From Desulfoscipio sp. XC116 (lineage in GTDB: Bacteria > Bacillota > Desulfotomaculia > Desulfotomaculales > Desulfallaceae): a DNA stretch of 64,000 nt. The stretch spans positions 186,001 through 250,000 of the forward strand of contig NZ_CP156660.1 of NCBI RefSeq assembly GCF_039851975.1, written 5' to 3'. The notes under the pieces are model-generated. The model searched no databases, had not been told where the DNA came from, and worked only from the letters and a program-made list of their open reading frames with translations. Within the stretch, counting starts at the first letter, position 1, and each line of letters begins with the position of its first letter. Made by a program: the position numbers and the translations under genes. Of this stretch, positions 7,784-14,413 are shown piece after piece.

Positions 7784-8409
7784 TGCCATGTGATTATAGT
7801 TTATACCTGGTTACCGACCGGGCTATTCTTGAAGGCCGGGATCTGTTCCAGGCGGTGGAATCCGCCTTGCGCGGGGGGGTAACCCTGGTACAGCTGAGAG
7901 AGAAGGAAATCTCCAGCCGTGATTTTTATCAAACTGCCCTGGCTCTAAAGGATCTCACCGTCAAATATAAAGTGCCGTTACTGATCAACGACCGGCTGGA
8001 CATTGCTCTGGCTGTTGACGCCGACGGTATCCATATCGGTCGGGAGGACTTGCCTGTTCAGGTGGCCCGCCGCTTGCTGGGACCGCAAAAAATAATCGGT
8101 TATTCTGTTTCCGATATTGAAGAAGCCATATACGGGGCAAAGAACGGGGCTGATTACCTGGGAGCGGGTCCTGTTTATACTACCACAACCAAGGCGGTCA
8201 CTGTCGAACCGCTGGGCATGGAAGGGCTGCGGAGTATCAAGGAGTCGGTGTCTATTCCCGTTGTGGGGATAGGCGGTATTAACTTGAACAATATAAGGGA
8301 AGTCAAAAAATCGGGCGCGGATGGCGTGTCTATTGTCTCGGGCATCCTGGGCAGCGGTGACCCGGCCCGTACCTCTAGGGAGCTTTGTGATGCTTGGCGA
8401 AAAGGATAA
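7783..8409 (+). CDS. thiE: Thiamine-phosphate synthase ThiE
   Basis: A 208-aa TIM-barrel enzyme that joins HMP-PP and thiazole phosphate to give thiamine monophosphate. Diagnostic segments are VQLREKE, LLINDRLDIALAVDADGIHI, GREDLP, YLGAGPVYTTTTKA and VVGIGGIN, covering the pyrophosphate and thiazole-phosphate sites. ATG 7783 overlaps the thiD stop (TAATG) and has GGAGGTGAAAGATA in front, a strong RBS. It is therefore translationally coupled to ThiD under the TPP riboswitch. Confidence 0.97.
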   Translation: MPCDYSLYLVTDRAILEGRDLFQAVESALRGGVTLVQLREKEISSRDFYQTALALKDLTVKYKVPLLINDRLDIALAVDADGIHIGREDLPVQVARRLLGPQKIIGYSVSDIEEAIYGAKNGADYLGAGPVYTTTTKAVTVEPLGMEGLRSIKESVSIPVVGIGGINLNNIREVKKSGADGVSIVSGILGSGDPARTSRELCDAWRKG

Positions 8410-8424
8410 TGAAAGGTGCAGCCG

Positions 8425-9048
8425 ATGAAGAAGGTGTTCTTTGTTGACTTTGACGGGACCATTACCCAAACGGATACCTGCCAGGCTATGGTGGAGGCCT
8501 TTGCCGGCGATGGCTGGCAGCAAATAAACGAGTTGTGGGAGCAAAGGAAAATATCTACCGAGGAATGCGCCAACAGGACGTTTCAGCTCTTTCGCGCCAC
8601 CTTGGATGATCTGCGCAAGCTGCTTAATACAATTAAGATTGACGAGGGCTTTGAGGCTTTCATTGATTTTTGCCGCCAAGAAGGCTATCCGGTTTATATA
8701 TTAAGCGACGGCTACGACTTTTGCATTGAATACATACTAAAAAAGTATGGCTTTGAAATTCCTTATTATGCCAACCATCTGGTGTATGAGGAAGGGTTTC
8801 GTATCAGTTGCACCTACTATAACCGGGAGTGCGGTTTGTGTGGTACGTGTAAACGTTCCCTGCTGGAGCGTTTAGCCGAACCGGGCAGCCAGGTGATTTA
8901 TGTGGGGGACGGCACCTCCGACACCTGCCCCGCCGCTCACAGCAATCTCGTATTCGCCAAGGGGCGGCTGCTTGAATACTGTCGGGCCGAGGGGATTTCC
9001 GCCGTACCCGTCACCAGTTTCACCGACGTACTTGAAAAGCTGAGTTAA
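8425..9048 (+). CDS. HAD-family phosphatase (MtnX/SerB-like), last gene of thiamine operon
   Basis: A 207-aa haloacid-dehalogenase phosphatase. Motif I is FVDFDGTITQTD, motif II ILSDG near residue 90 and motif III/IV YVGDGTSDTC near 160. It resembles the MtnX/HAD-IB branch. A CGLCGTCK cluster between motifs II and III could bind metal. Sitting 15 bp after thiE, it is a good candidate for a thiamine-monophosphate phosphatase or for removal of a damaged thiamine intermediate; substrate is inference. I choose ATG 8425 (GAAAGGTG eight bases upstream) over GTG 8416. Its 3' end overlaps the convergent PIN gene by 4 bp. Confidence 0.85.
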   Translation: MKKVFFVDFDGTITQTDTCQAMVEAFAGDGWQQINELWEQRKISTEECANRTFQLFRATLDDLRKLLNTIKIDEGFEAFIDFCRQEGYPVYILSDGYDFCIEYILKKYGFEIPYYANHLVYEEGFRISCTYYNRECGLCGTCKRSLLERLAEPGSQVIYVGDGTSDTCPAAHSNLVFAKGRLLEYCRAEGISAVPVTSFTDVLEKLS

Positions 9049-9734
9049 AGGTAGAGAGTTTCCATAGCTTTAACAAATTGTCCCCATTCCGGATTTATCT
9101 TTTGTTCGTGTTGGGTTAGATAATATTGATACTTGTATAGCATTCTTAATGCTTTCTTATTACCTGTATTTGTTTTACAAAGATAAAAAATGATTTCATA
9201 CATTTTAATGGCCTGGATATTATCAAGGCCCGTCGACCATTCTTCTGCCTTTTCGATTAGCTGGATAGCATTTGAATCATGTGCGGCAAAATATGGCAAT
9301 CCCTTTACAGCTATATAAGCAAGCGTTTTAACTTCGCCACGGTCATCTTTGTTGTTAAGCAATGGGTCATATCTTGTTAAAGGATAGATCTTTGCTTCAA
9401 TGGAATTTCTGATCACTTGTTCTTCAGGAGTTAGTCTTGAGTCTTTATGAATAATCAGGCGTGATGGTCTATCATTTATAATTGTCTGGATATAAGCTTG
9501 TTCTGATGGCATTACCAACTCATCATAAACAGTTTCGTGAATTGCTAAATTAGGGAACGCTTGGAATATTGGATCAAGCCATACCTGTTGAAAAAGAGGA
9601 AAATCAAAACCCCTTTTTGTATATTTGCTTCTGTCGGGAGGAATGAGAAAGTTGGCATCCAAAGTAATGGTTTGATCTGGATGTCTTAAAATACTTATAA
9701 GGGCTGGGTTTGGGGAGGTTAGATCAACGTTCAT
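9045..9734 (-). CDS. PIN-like nuclease-fold protein, effector-like gene of the XRE/ImmA module
   Basis: A 229-aa protein with PIN-type acidic landmarks: an N-terminal strand ending in Asp (TITLDANFLIPP), a Glu on helix AIHETVYDEL, and further on DDRGEVKTLAYIAVKGLPYF followed by AAHDSN. These match the usual D...E...D(x)GE...D order. The start is ATG 9734, overlapping the metallopeptidase stop by 11 bp, with GGGGAGG six bases upstream. A longer frame extends into the upstream gene and is not needed. It is the third gene of a tight operon with an ImmA/IrrE peptidase and an XRE regulator. It may be an RNase toxin; it is longer than typical VapC (about 130 aa). Confidence 0.72.
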   Translation of the reverse strand: MNVDLTSPNPALISILRHPDQTITLDANFLIPPDRSKYTKRGFDFPLFQQVWLDPIFQAFPNLAIHETVYDELVMPSEQAYIQTIINDRPSRLIIHKDSRLTPEEQVIRNSIEAKIYPLTRYDPLLNNKDDRGEVKTLAYIAVKGLPYFAAHDSNAIQLIEKAEEWSTGLDNIQAIKMYEIIFYLCKTNTGNKKALRMLYKYQYYLTQHEQKINPEWGQFVKAMETLYL

Positions 9735-10608
9735 CTCTAACCTCCCCATTAAAGAATTCTTCAAATTCATTTGCATCTTCGTCAGAAACTTCGATATTAT
9801 AACCATAATCATGGGGGTTTTTGTTGAAAAGGCTTAGGGTGTTTATGAATTTATCTTCATCTATAATGTTGTCCTCAAAGTTTCGTATAATCACTTCGAT
9901 GTCTTTGGGTGAGGTGCCAATGTTATTGGTAGCGGTGTTAAGCTTTAAAAAAATTTCGTTGTTAATGGCTCTGCCCATGCGTCCGTATTCTTCATCCATA
10001 TTACGCTCATTGATGGAATAGAGTTGTTCGTATTGTTGATTAGAAATAACATCAATTTCTTTTAATCTTCTGACTAGCGAACGATATGGGAGCCACCAAG
10101 TACATTGTAGTCTGGCGATGAAACGTAATAATGTCTTGATCTGTACTTTTTTAAGTGAAGAGTCTTTAAATTCGTTAAGAATAATGTGCTCTAATATGCT
10201 TTCAGGCAGTAAAAATTCCGCAGCAAATCGATTAGCCTCAGCTTCAGCCAACAAATTCTCCTCTTCGGCAACACGACTAAGATGTGACCCGGTTTTAGTA
10301 TAAAAATGATAAAGTTCGTGAGCAACAGCAAAAACCTGCCTATCAAAATAGTCGGCGGTATTTAAGCCAATGAAAATCAGCTCTTCGTTACTTTCTTTAG
10401 AGTACATAAGAACAGCAGAAAAAGCTGGTTTTTCACCTTCTGATTTAATGGGGTATTCCAGTAACAAAATGTTCATGTTCTCAAGAATAGTAAATATTTG
10501 ACTGGCAATCGGTGTGTCGCCTACAAAACCTAATGTACGTCTCTTTATTTCAGCAAGCCTTTTGATTCTGTTAATCTGCAGTTTATCAAGCGCGATTGGG
10601 GGTTGCAT
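9724..10608 (-). CDS. ImmA/IrrE-type metallopeptidase
   Basis: A 294-aa protein with the zinc-peptidase motif HELYHFY near residue 94 followed by EAEANRFAAEFLLPE, the classic ImmA/IrrE (DUF955) arrangement in which the second Glu completes the metal site. These peptidases cleave a partner XRE repressor, as ImmA does with ImmR. The partner here would be the overlapping upstream XRE gene (23-bp overlap). The C-terminal third has no recognised domain. The downstream PIN gene is translationally coupled, so the module looks like regulator, protease and effector. The natural trigger is unknown. Confidence 0.9.
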   Translation of the reverse strand: MQPPIALDKLQINRIKRLAEIKRRTLGFVGDTPIASQIFTILENMNILLLEYPIKSEGEKPAFSAVLMYSKESNEELIFIGLNTADYFDRQVFAVAHELYHFYTKTGSHLSRVAEEENLLAEAEANRFAAEFLLPESILEHIILNEFKDSSLKKVQIKTLLRFIARLQCTWWLPYRSLVRRLKEIDVISNQQYEQLYSINERNMDEEYGRMGRAINNEIFLKLNTATNNIGTSPKDIEVIIRNFEDNIIDEDKFINTLSLFNKNPHDYGYNIEVSDEDANEFEEFFNGEVRDER

Positions 10609-10951
10609 TTTTAAATTTGCTCCTTAATAATATTTGCTGCCTAAGAGTTAGCATCATTTTGAAAAGCTTCTCGACACCTTCTTTTTCATTTTCGCTTAAT
10701 GCTTCGCTACGTAATGCAATAAAAGAGTTTGTCTCTTGCTTTTCAATGAACATATCAGTAATTTCAAAGTCAAGTGTGTTAGCTAAAGATTCAAATTGGG
10801 TAATAGACGGAATAAAATTTTCGCGTTCTATGCGACCTATCATAACTCTATTGATGCCGGTAAGATTACTTAATTGTTCTTGGGTTAACTTTTTTTCTTC
10901 GCGTTTTAATTTTACGGTTTCTGCAAGTTTTGCAGTCGATAATTTTCTCAT
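10586..10951 (-). CDS. XRE-family transcriptional regulator
   Basis: A 121-aa protein with an N-terminal helix-turn-helix: KLTQEQLSNLTGINRVMIGR followed by IERENFIPSITQFESLANTL, residues about 20-62. The remaining half is helical and probably dimerises or binds the peptidase. It is first in the operon, with GGGAGG upstream of ATG 10951 and a good sigma-A promoter at 10997-11025. It probably represses its own operon and is relieved by the ImmA/IrrE peptidase. Confidence 0.92.
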   Translation of the reverse strand: MRKLSTAKLAETVKLKREEKKLTQEQLSNLTGINRVMIGRIERENFIPSITQFESLANTLDFEITDMFIEKQETNSFIALRSEALSENEKEGVEKLFKMMLTLRQQILLRSKFKNATPNRA

Positions 10952-10996
10952 TTTTAGGGCCTCCCTTCAGTACATAGTATGCCCTTTTTAAATTAG

Positions 10997-11025
10997 ATGA
11001 TACTAGAAATAACATCACAAGTCAA
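10997..11025 (-). promoter_or_regulatory. Sigma-A promoter of the XRE/ImmA/PIN operon
   Basis: On the minus strand TTGACT (11020-11025) and TATCAT (10997-11002) are separated by exactly 17 bp, about 45 bp upstream of the XRE start. Confidence 0.75.
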
Positions 11026-11274
11026 TCGCGGGATGAATCAAGTCCAAAAATATGATAATGTAATTTTAAATAACATAAAAATGCACGGGGTAATATAGTA
11101 AATAAACTCTGCCTACACTTTACATGCCACTTAAGCTGTTAATTTACACGTTTACATCTTTAAAAAATATTTAAACTAAAAAAGCGGGTTCACTGGTTGT
11201 AAAATATACAAAGGCTTGAGGCCGAGGGCTTGCATTTCCGAACAAAATAAATTTCAGCCGAGGTGAGCATGAAA
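11026..11274. other. AT-rich intergenic region
   Basis: About 240 bp of AT-rich DNA between divergent genes. No frame or RNA gene stands out. It presumably holds regulatory sites for the XRE operon to the left and the small gene to the right. Confidence 0.4.
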
Positions 11275-11511
11275 ATGAATTATGAAAAATCTCAAAAACA
11301 AAAACAATTTAATGCCGCCAGTTACTATCTTTTACCGCATGAACTAAAGGAATTGCAAAGAAAATATGGCCGGCCGGGGGAGATAGCGCCGGGTCAACCG
11401 GCTCCCAGGAAGCGCAAGCGTTTGGATGACCGCTTATCCGAGATGGATCGTAAGGAGAAAAACTTTATTGATCTTAGTGAAATTGATTATGAAGGTCCGG
11501 TTGTCCATTAG
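11275..11511 (+). CDS. Small basic hypothetical protein
   Basis: A 78-aa, charged, soluble protein with a Lys/Gln-rich head, YYLLPHELKELQRKYG, a Pro/Lys/Arg hinge (APRKRKRLDDRLSEMDRK) and an acidic tail. I do not recognise the family. The RBS is GAGGTG (11260-11265), which favours ATG 11275 (9-nt spacing) over ATG 11269 or GTG 11263. It stands alone and is followed by a palindromic repeat and a terminator. Confidence 0.6.
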   Translation: MNYEKSQKQKQFNAASYYLLPHELKELQRKYGRPGEIAPGQPAPRKRKRLDDRLSEMDRKEKNFIDLSEIDYEGPVVH

Positions 11512-11555
11512 TATTGTGTCAGACTTACATGTTGCTGACGCGGTATGCTTGCAAC

Positions 11556-11652
11556 TGTCATTGCGAGCGCACGAGCGCAAGCGAAGCAATCCCAAACTGC
11601 GTAAAATGGCCCAACATGTTATTGCCACATCGCTTTGCTTTTCGCAATGACA
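11556..11652. repeat. Palindromic dispersed-repeat unit
   Basis: TGTCATTGCGA (11556-11566) and TCGCAATGACA (11642-11652) are inverted ends. Inside are GCGAAGCAATCCC and TTGCCACATCGCTTTGC, again roughly inverted. The TCATTGCGAG/GAAGCAATC wording is typical of short palindromic repeats spread through several bacterial genomes. It sits between a gene and its terminator. Confidence 0.7.
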
Positions 11653-11717
11653 GACTAAGCTGATTTTCATCTTCTGCTGGTGCCGTGCAAGTGGCATGGA
11701 TGTCTTTTATAAAAAAA

Positions 11718-11755
11718 CAGTCCGGTGGCTAAAAGGCTTCCGGACTGTTTTTATT
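11718..11755 (+). terminator. Intrinsic terminator
   Basis: CAGTCCGG (11718-11725) pairs with CCGGACTG (11740-11747), followed by TTTTTATTTT. The upstream A-run could let it also serve the convergent gene on the minus strand. Confidence 0.85.
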
Positions 11756-11832
11756 TTCCGTCCAAAAATCTTTTGGATTATTTCCCACTTTACTTCCGTC
11801 ATGCTTCTCAAACATTATTTTTGAATGGATTG

Positions 11833-12846
11833 TTAATATTCATCAGGATCATCCGGGGTAAGTTTTCTCTCCATTCTTGGAGTGGATTCTACTTTATTGT
11901 CTTTATGTGGAATTTCTGTAATATATCGTTGTGGAACAGCACATGTAATTGTTTTAAACTTATGTCCAGTTGAGGTGTGACCTTGAAACATATAATGGGG
12001 AATAACGTATTTTTGTTCATACCCTAGAGGTTTGTTAAGATATATTAATTCAATATTTTCTATTTCACCAGTTGCTTCATATACGTTTTCAAGAAAAACA
12101 GTGGCATTACCTTTTTCTATTTGCTTTATCGCCTGTTGAGGTGAAATTAAAGGATAATCCTCAAATTCTTCAACATCGCGCCAAACTGAGGCGGCTCCAA
12201 TAACTTTACCATGATCACCAAAGTAAACAGATATCTTTGGACCGACGCCGGTCCAAGTATAATTGTTAAGATTTCTAGAAAACATGACTTCTACCATAAA
12301 AGGTTTTGTTACTTCTTTGCCGTAAACTTTCGAGGTGACTGTATGCTCGTTTATACTTTTAAAAAAGGCCTCTTCTTTAAATAATCCTTTTTCCTGCAGG
12401 AAATTTTTAGCCAGATTAACGTATTCTTTATTATTTAAAATACTTATTGGATCTGTGTTCATTGTAAAGTCCTGCGTCATATAAGAAAAAGAGCCTGTGG
12501 AACGATCTACAATATAATCTCCATCTGCAGAAAAAACTCTAAAATCTATGTTGCGTTCTTCAACATTACTATTAATTTTTAGTTTATTTGCTGTTTCTCT
12601 TATGTCCGCTAATTGAAGCTCAGGATTAATTACTTTGTATACTTTCATTGATTGGGGCATTTGAGGAGGATTTGTCTTTAAGGTTAATTCGGCTAGCTTT
12701 CCATTAGATCCGGTTTTGTCTAATGCGATAGATTCTAGTTTAGGCAAATCGTTTGTCGCGTGTAGGTTATTAAGCTTTACAGTACCAAAACATAAAATTA
12801 AAAACGCGATTAATAATGTAAAGAAAACTAATTTGTTTTTCTTCAT
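11833..12846 (-). CDS. Membrane-anchored or secreted hypothetical protein (YycH/YycI-like layout)
   Basis: A 337-aa protein with an N-terminal signal or anchor (KKNKLVFFTLLIAFLILCFG) and an extracytoplasmic remainder. There is no lipobox cysteine after the helix in the usual place. Segments such as LISPQQAIKQIEKGNATVF and the repeated YVNLAKNFLQEKGL resemble PepSY/YycH-like two-lobed extracytoplasmic proteins, but I cannot assign it firmly. The RBS is AAGGAGGG ten bases from ATG 12846. A decayed frame lies just upstream on the same strand. Confidence 0.6.
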   Translation of the reverse strand: MKKNKLVFFTLLIAFLILCFGTVKLNNLHATNDLPKLESIALDKTGSNGKLAELTLKTNPPQMPQSMKVYKVINPELQLADIRETANKLKINSNVEERNIDFRVFSADGDYIVDRSTGSFSYMTQDFTMNTDPISILNNKEYVNLAKNFLQEKGLFKEEAFFKSINEHTVTSKVYGKEVTKPFMVEVMFSRNLNNYTWTGVGPKISVYFGDHGKVIGAASVWRDVEEFEDYPLISPQQAIKQIEKGNATVFLENVYEATGEIENIELIYLNKPLGYEQKYVIPHYMFQGHTSTGHKFKTITCAVPQRYITEIPHKDNKVESTPRMERKLTPDDPDEY

Positions 12847-12879
12847 GAAAAGATTGCCCTCCTTAATTCACCTTATTAA

Positions 12880-13172
12880 TTACCAGTTTAGATCATAGTC
12901 CCAATGTTCGTAACTTTCAGGATCTGAAGTATATGGTTTAGGATCGCGAGAAACGTCGCCGGATTCCCATAAATAGTCATTTCTTGAAGCCAAGGCGCCA
13001 AATATTCTTGCTGTGTTTTCCCATTCTCAATCATCAGAATTGCTGCAAGGTCCATTAATTATCCCTCAACTGCATCATCAGCACATGATAAGCTCCATAA
13101 ATCTGTGTTATGTTCATCATTGTAATTATTATATCTAGTTACTGCCTCAATTCCTACTTCATAAAGCTTGAA
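12880..13172 (-). pseudogene. Decayed hypothetical gene upstream of the secreted protein
   Basis: Reading the minus strand, one frame gives EVGIEAVTRYNNYNDEHNTD and LWSLSCADDAVEG, then a stop. Another continues with INGPCSNSDD, stop, EWENTARIFGALASRNDYLW and a natural-looking end at TAA 12880-12882. The intact-looking protein text across interrupted frames indicates a pseudogene. Family not recognised; the Trp- and Asp-rich tail suggests an extracytoplasmic or phage-like protein. Confidence 0.5.
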
Positions 13173-13356
13173 ATATTACCCGCGACCGAAGAAGTAGGGA
13201 AAATGGCAAAGGAATATCAAACTGTGCTTGGTATTCCAAAAAAATCAGCATTGGATGCTGTGCATATTGCTATATAATTTGGGTTATCTTCTAACCTGGA
13301 ATTGCAGGCATCTGGCTCATGGAGAAGAAATGCAAACATTATTTGAATGGATATAG
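13167..13356 (+). pseudogene. Broken PIN-domain (VapC-like) toxin gene, 3' half
   Basis: The sequence reads PKKSALDAVHIAI in one frame, then after a frame change LLTWNCRHLAHGEEMQ to a TAG at 13354-13356. ALDAxHIA followed by LLTWNxRHLA is the typical C-terminal half of PIN-domain proteins. The upstream half is missing, and a TAA and a frameshift separate the two parts. Confidence 0.75.
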
Positions 13357-13436
13357 TGATCGTTTATGTGGCGAGAAGGAAAATTGATTTCAGCAATTTT
13401 CCTGTTTATAATGGAATCATGGAAATATGTATTATG
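13331..13436 (+). repeat. Promoter-bearing direct repeat, copy A
   Basis: About 105 bp, starting AATGCAAACATTATTTGAAT and holding a promoter, resembles 15859-15969 at roughly 80 percent by eye. It begins in the tail of the broken PIN gene and runs past TATAAT. Copy B precedes the AbrB/RelE module. Confidence 0.75.
13384..13412 (+). promoter_or_regulatory. Sigma-A promoter in repeat copy A
   Basis: TTGATT (13384-13389) and TATAAT (13407-13412) with a 17-bp spacer. The next good gene downstream is the HIT protein, about 155 bp away. Confidence 0.7.
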
Positions 13437-13567
13437 GCAAAGATCTGGCTGAGCGCCCAGCTTCTTATGCTATTTCAATTGTTTGGTAGATACTGTCTAA
13501 AGTCCGGGTTAATTGCTAAGCAAGCCTCTGGGTTTCCAGGGGTTTTGCTTTTAAAGGAGGTCGCCTA

Positions 13568-13981
13568 ATGCAGGGATGTATTTTTTGTGGAAAACCGGAA
13601 ACCGAAATAATTGCGGAAAATAAGTTGGCGCTAGCTTTCTTTGATAAATATCCGGTTAATAAGGGACACGTGCTTGTTGTGCCCAAACGTCACGTAGAGA
13701 CGTTCTTTGATGCTGACTGGCAGGAAATTATGGATATAAATAAGCTAATTTTTGAAGTTAAGGATATATTGCAAATTAGATTTAATCCCGCTGGTTTTAA
13801 TATCGGAGTCAATGTCGGCCGGTCTGCCGGTCAGACAATTTTTCATTTGCATTACCACATTATACCGCGCTATGAGGGTGACGTGGAGGACCCGAGGGGC
13901 GGCATTAGAAGAATTAAAAAAAGCATTGTGCCATATCTTGAGGAAGGGGAATTGCCCAATAATTTCTTTAAACGATATTGA
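13568..13981 (+). CDS. HIT-family nucleotide-binding hydrolase
   Basis: A 137-aa histidine-triad protein. The HxHxHxx motif is HLHYHIIPR near residue 110, preceded by GQTIF. Other family landmarks are GCIFC at the N terminus and KGHVLVVPKRHVETFFD near 32-48. Such proteins hydrolyse AMP-lysine, AMP-NH2 or dinucleoside polyphosphates. Start ATG 13568 has AAAGGAGG eight bases upstream. It lies between the broken PIN gene and a BlaI-type regulator, with no sign of shared function. Confidence 0.95.
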   Translation: MQGCIFCGKPETEIIAENKLALAFFDKYPVNKGHVLVVPKRHVETFFDADWQEIMDINKLIFEVKDILQIRFNPAGFNIGVNVGRSAGQTIFHLHYHIIPRYEGDVEDPRGGIRRIKKSIVPYLEEGELPNNFFKRY

Positions 13982-14015
13982 CAGCCTGGTTTAAACGATA
14001 GTATGCTGATCATGC

Positions 14016-14034
14016 GGTCTAACGGTGTTAGACC
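14016..14034. promoter_or_regulatory. Perfect inverted repeat, likely operator of the BlaI-type repressor
   Basis: GGTCTAAC (14016-14023), spacer GGT, GTTAGACC (14027-14034). Located 16 bp before the repressor's start. BlaI/MecI dimers bind short dyads in their own promoters, so autoregulation is likely. Confidence 0.65.
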
Positions 14035-14049
14035 AAAGAGGTGATTATT

Positions 14050-14409
14050 TTGGAAAATTATAAACTGGGCGCTATGGAAACAAAATTTGCCGAACTGATG
14101 TGGGAGCACGAGCCTATCACATCGGGCCAGTTGGTTAAGCTCTGCGCAAAAGAGTTTAGTTGGAAAAAGTCGACTACTTATACAATGCTGAGGCGTATAT
14201 GCCAACGAAAGATATTTCAAAATAAAGACGGCGTCGTTTCTTCGATCATAACCAGGCCGGAATTTCAGGCCTTGCAAAGCGAGCAATTTGTCAAAGAAAC
14301 TTTTGGCGGGTCGCTCCCCCTTTTTTTAGCGGCGTTTACGACGCGTAAAAAAATGAGCGATAATGAGATTAACCAGCTGCAAAAGTTAATCAATCGGCAT
14401 AAGGGGTGA
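14050..14409 (+). CDS. BlaI/MecI-family transcriptional repressor
   Basis: A 119-aa winged-helix repressor: KLGAMETKFAELMWEHEPIT and SGQLVKLCAKEFSWKKSTTY form the DNA-binding region, with TMLRRICQRKIF as the recognition side and a helical C-terminal dimerisation part. BlaI proteins are cleaved when the BlaR1/MecR1-type membrane protease is activated. I choose TTG 14050 because GAGGTG lies 6 nt upstream; the GTG at 14041 overlaps that RBS. The gene ends 4 bp before the membrane protease gene. Confidence 0.92.
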   Translation: MENYKLGAMETKFAELMWEHEPITSGQLVKLCAKEFSWKKSTTYTMLRRICQRKIFQNKDGVVSSIITRPEFQALQSEQFVKETFGGSLPLFLAAFTTRKKMSDNEINQLQKLINRHKG

Positions 14410-14413
14410 GGAA

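Noticed and set aside
8175-8679. Minus-strand frames antisense to thiE and the HAD gene
   Set aside because: Both plus-strand genes have complete family motifs; the antisense frames have none.
13347-13568. 73-codon plus frame between the broken PIN gene and the HIT gene
   Set aside because: It runs across the promoter at 13384-13412 and has no RBS; its end touching the HIT start looks accidental.
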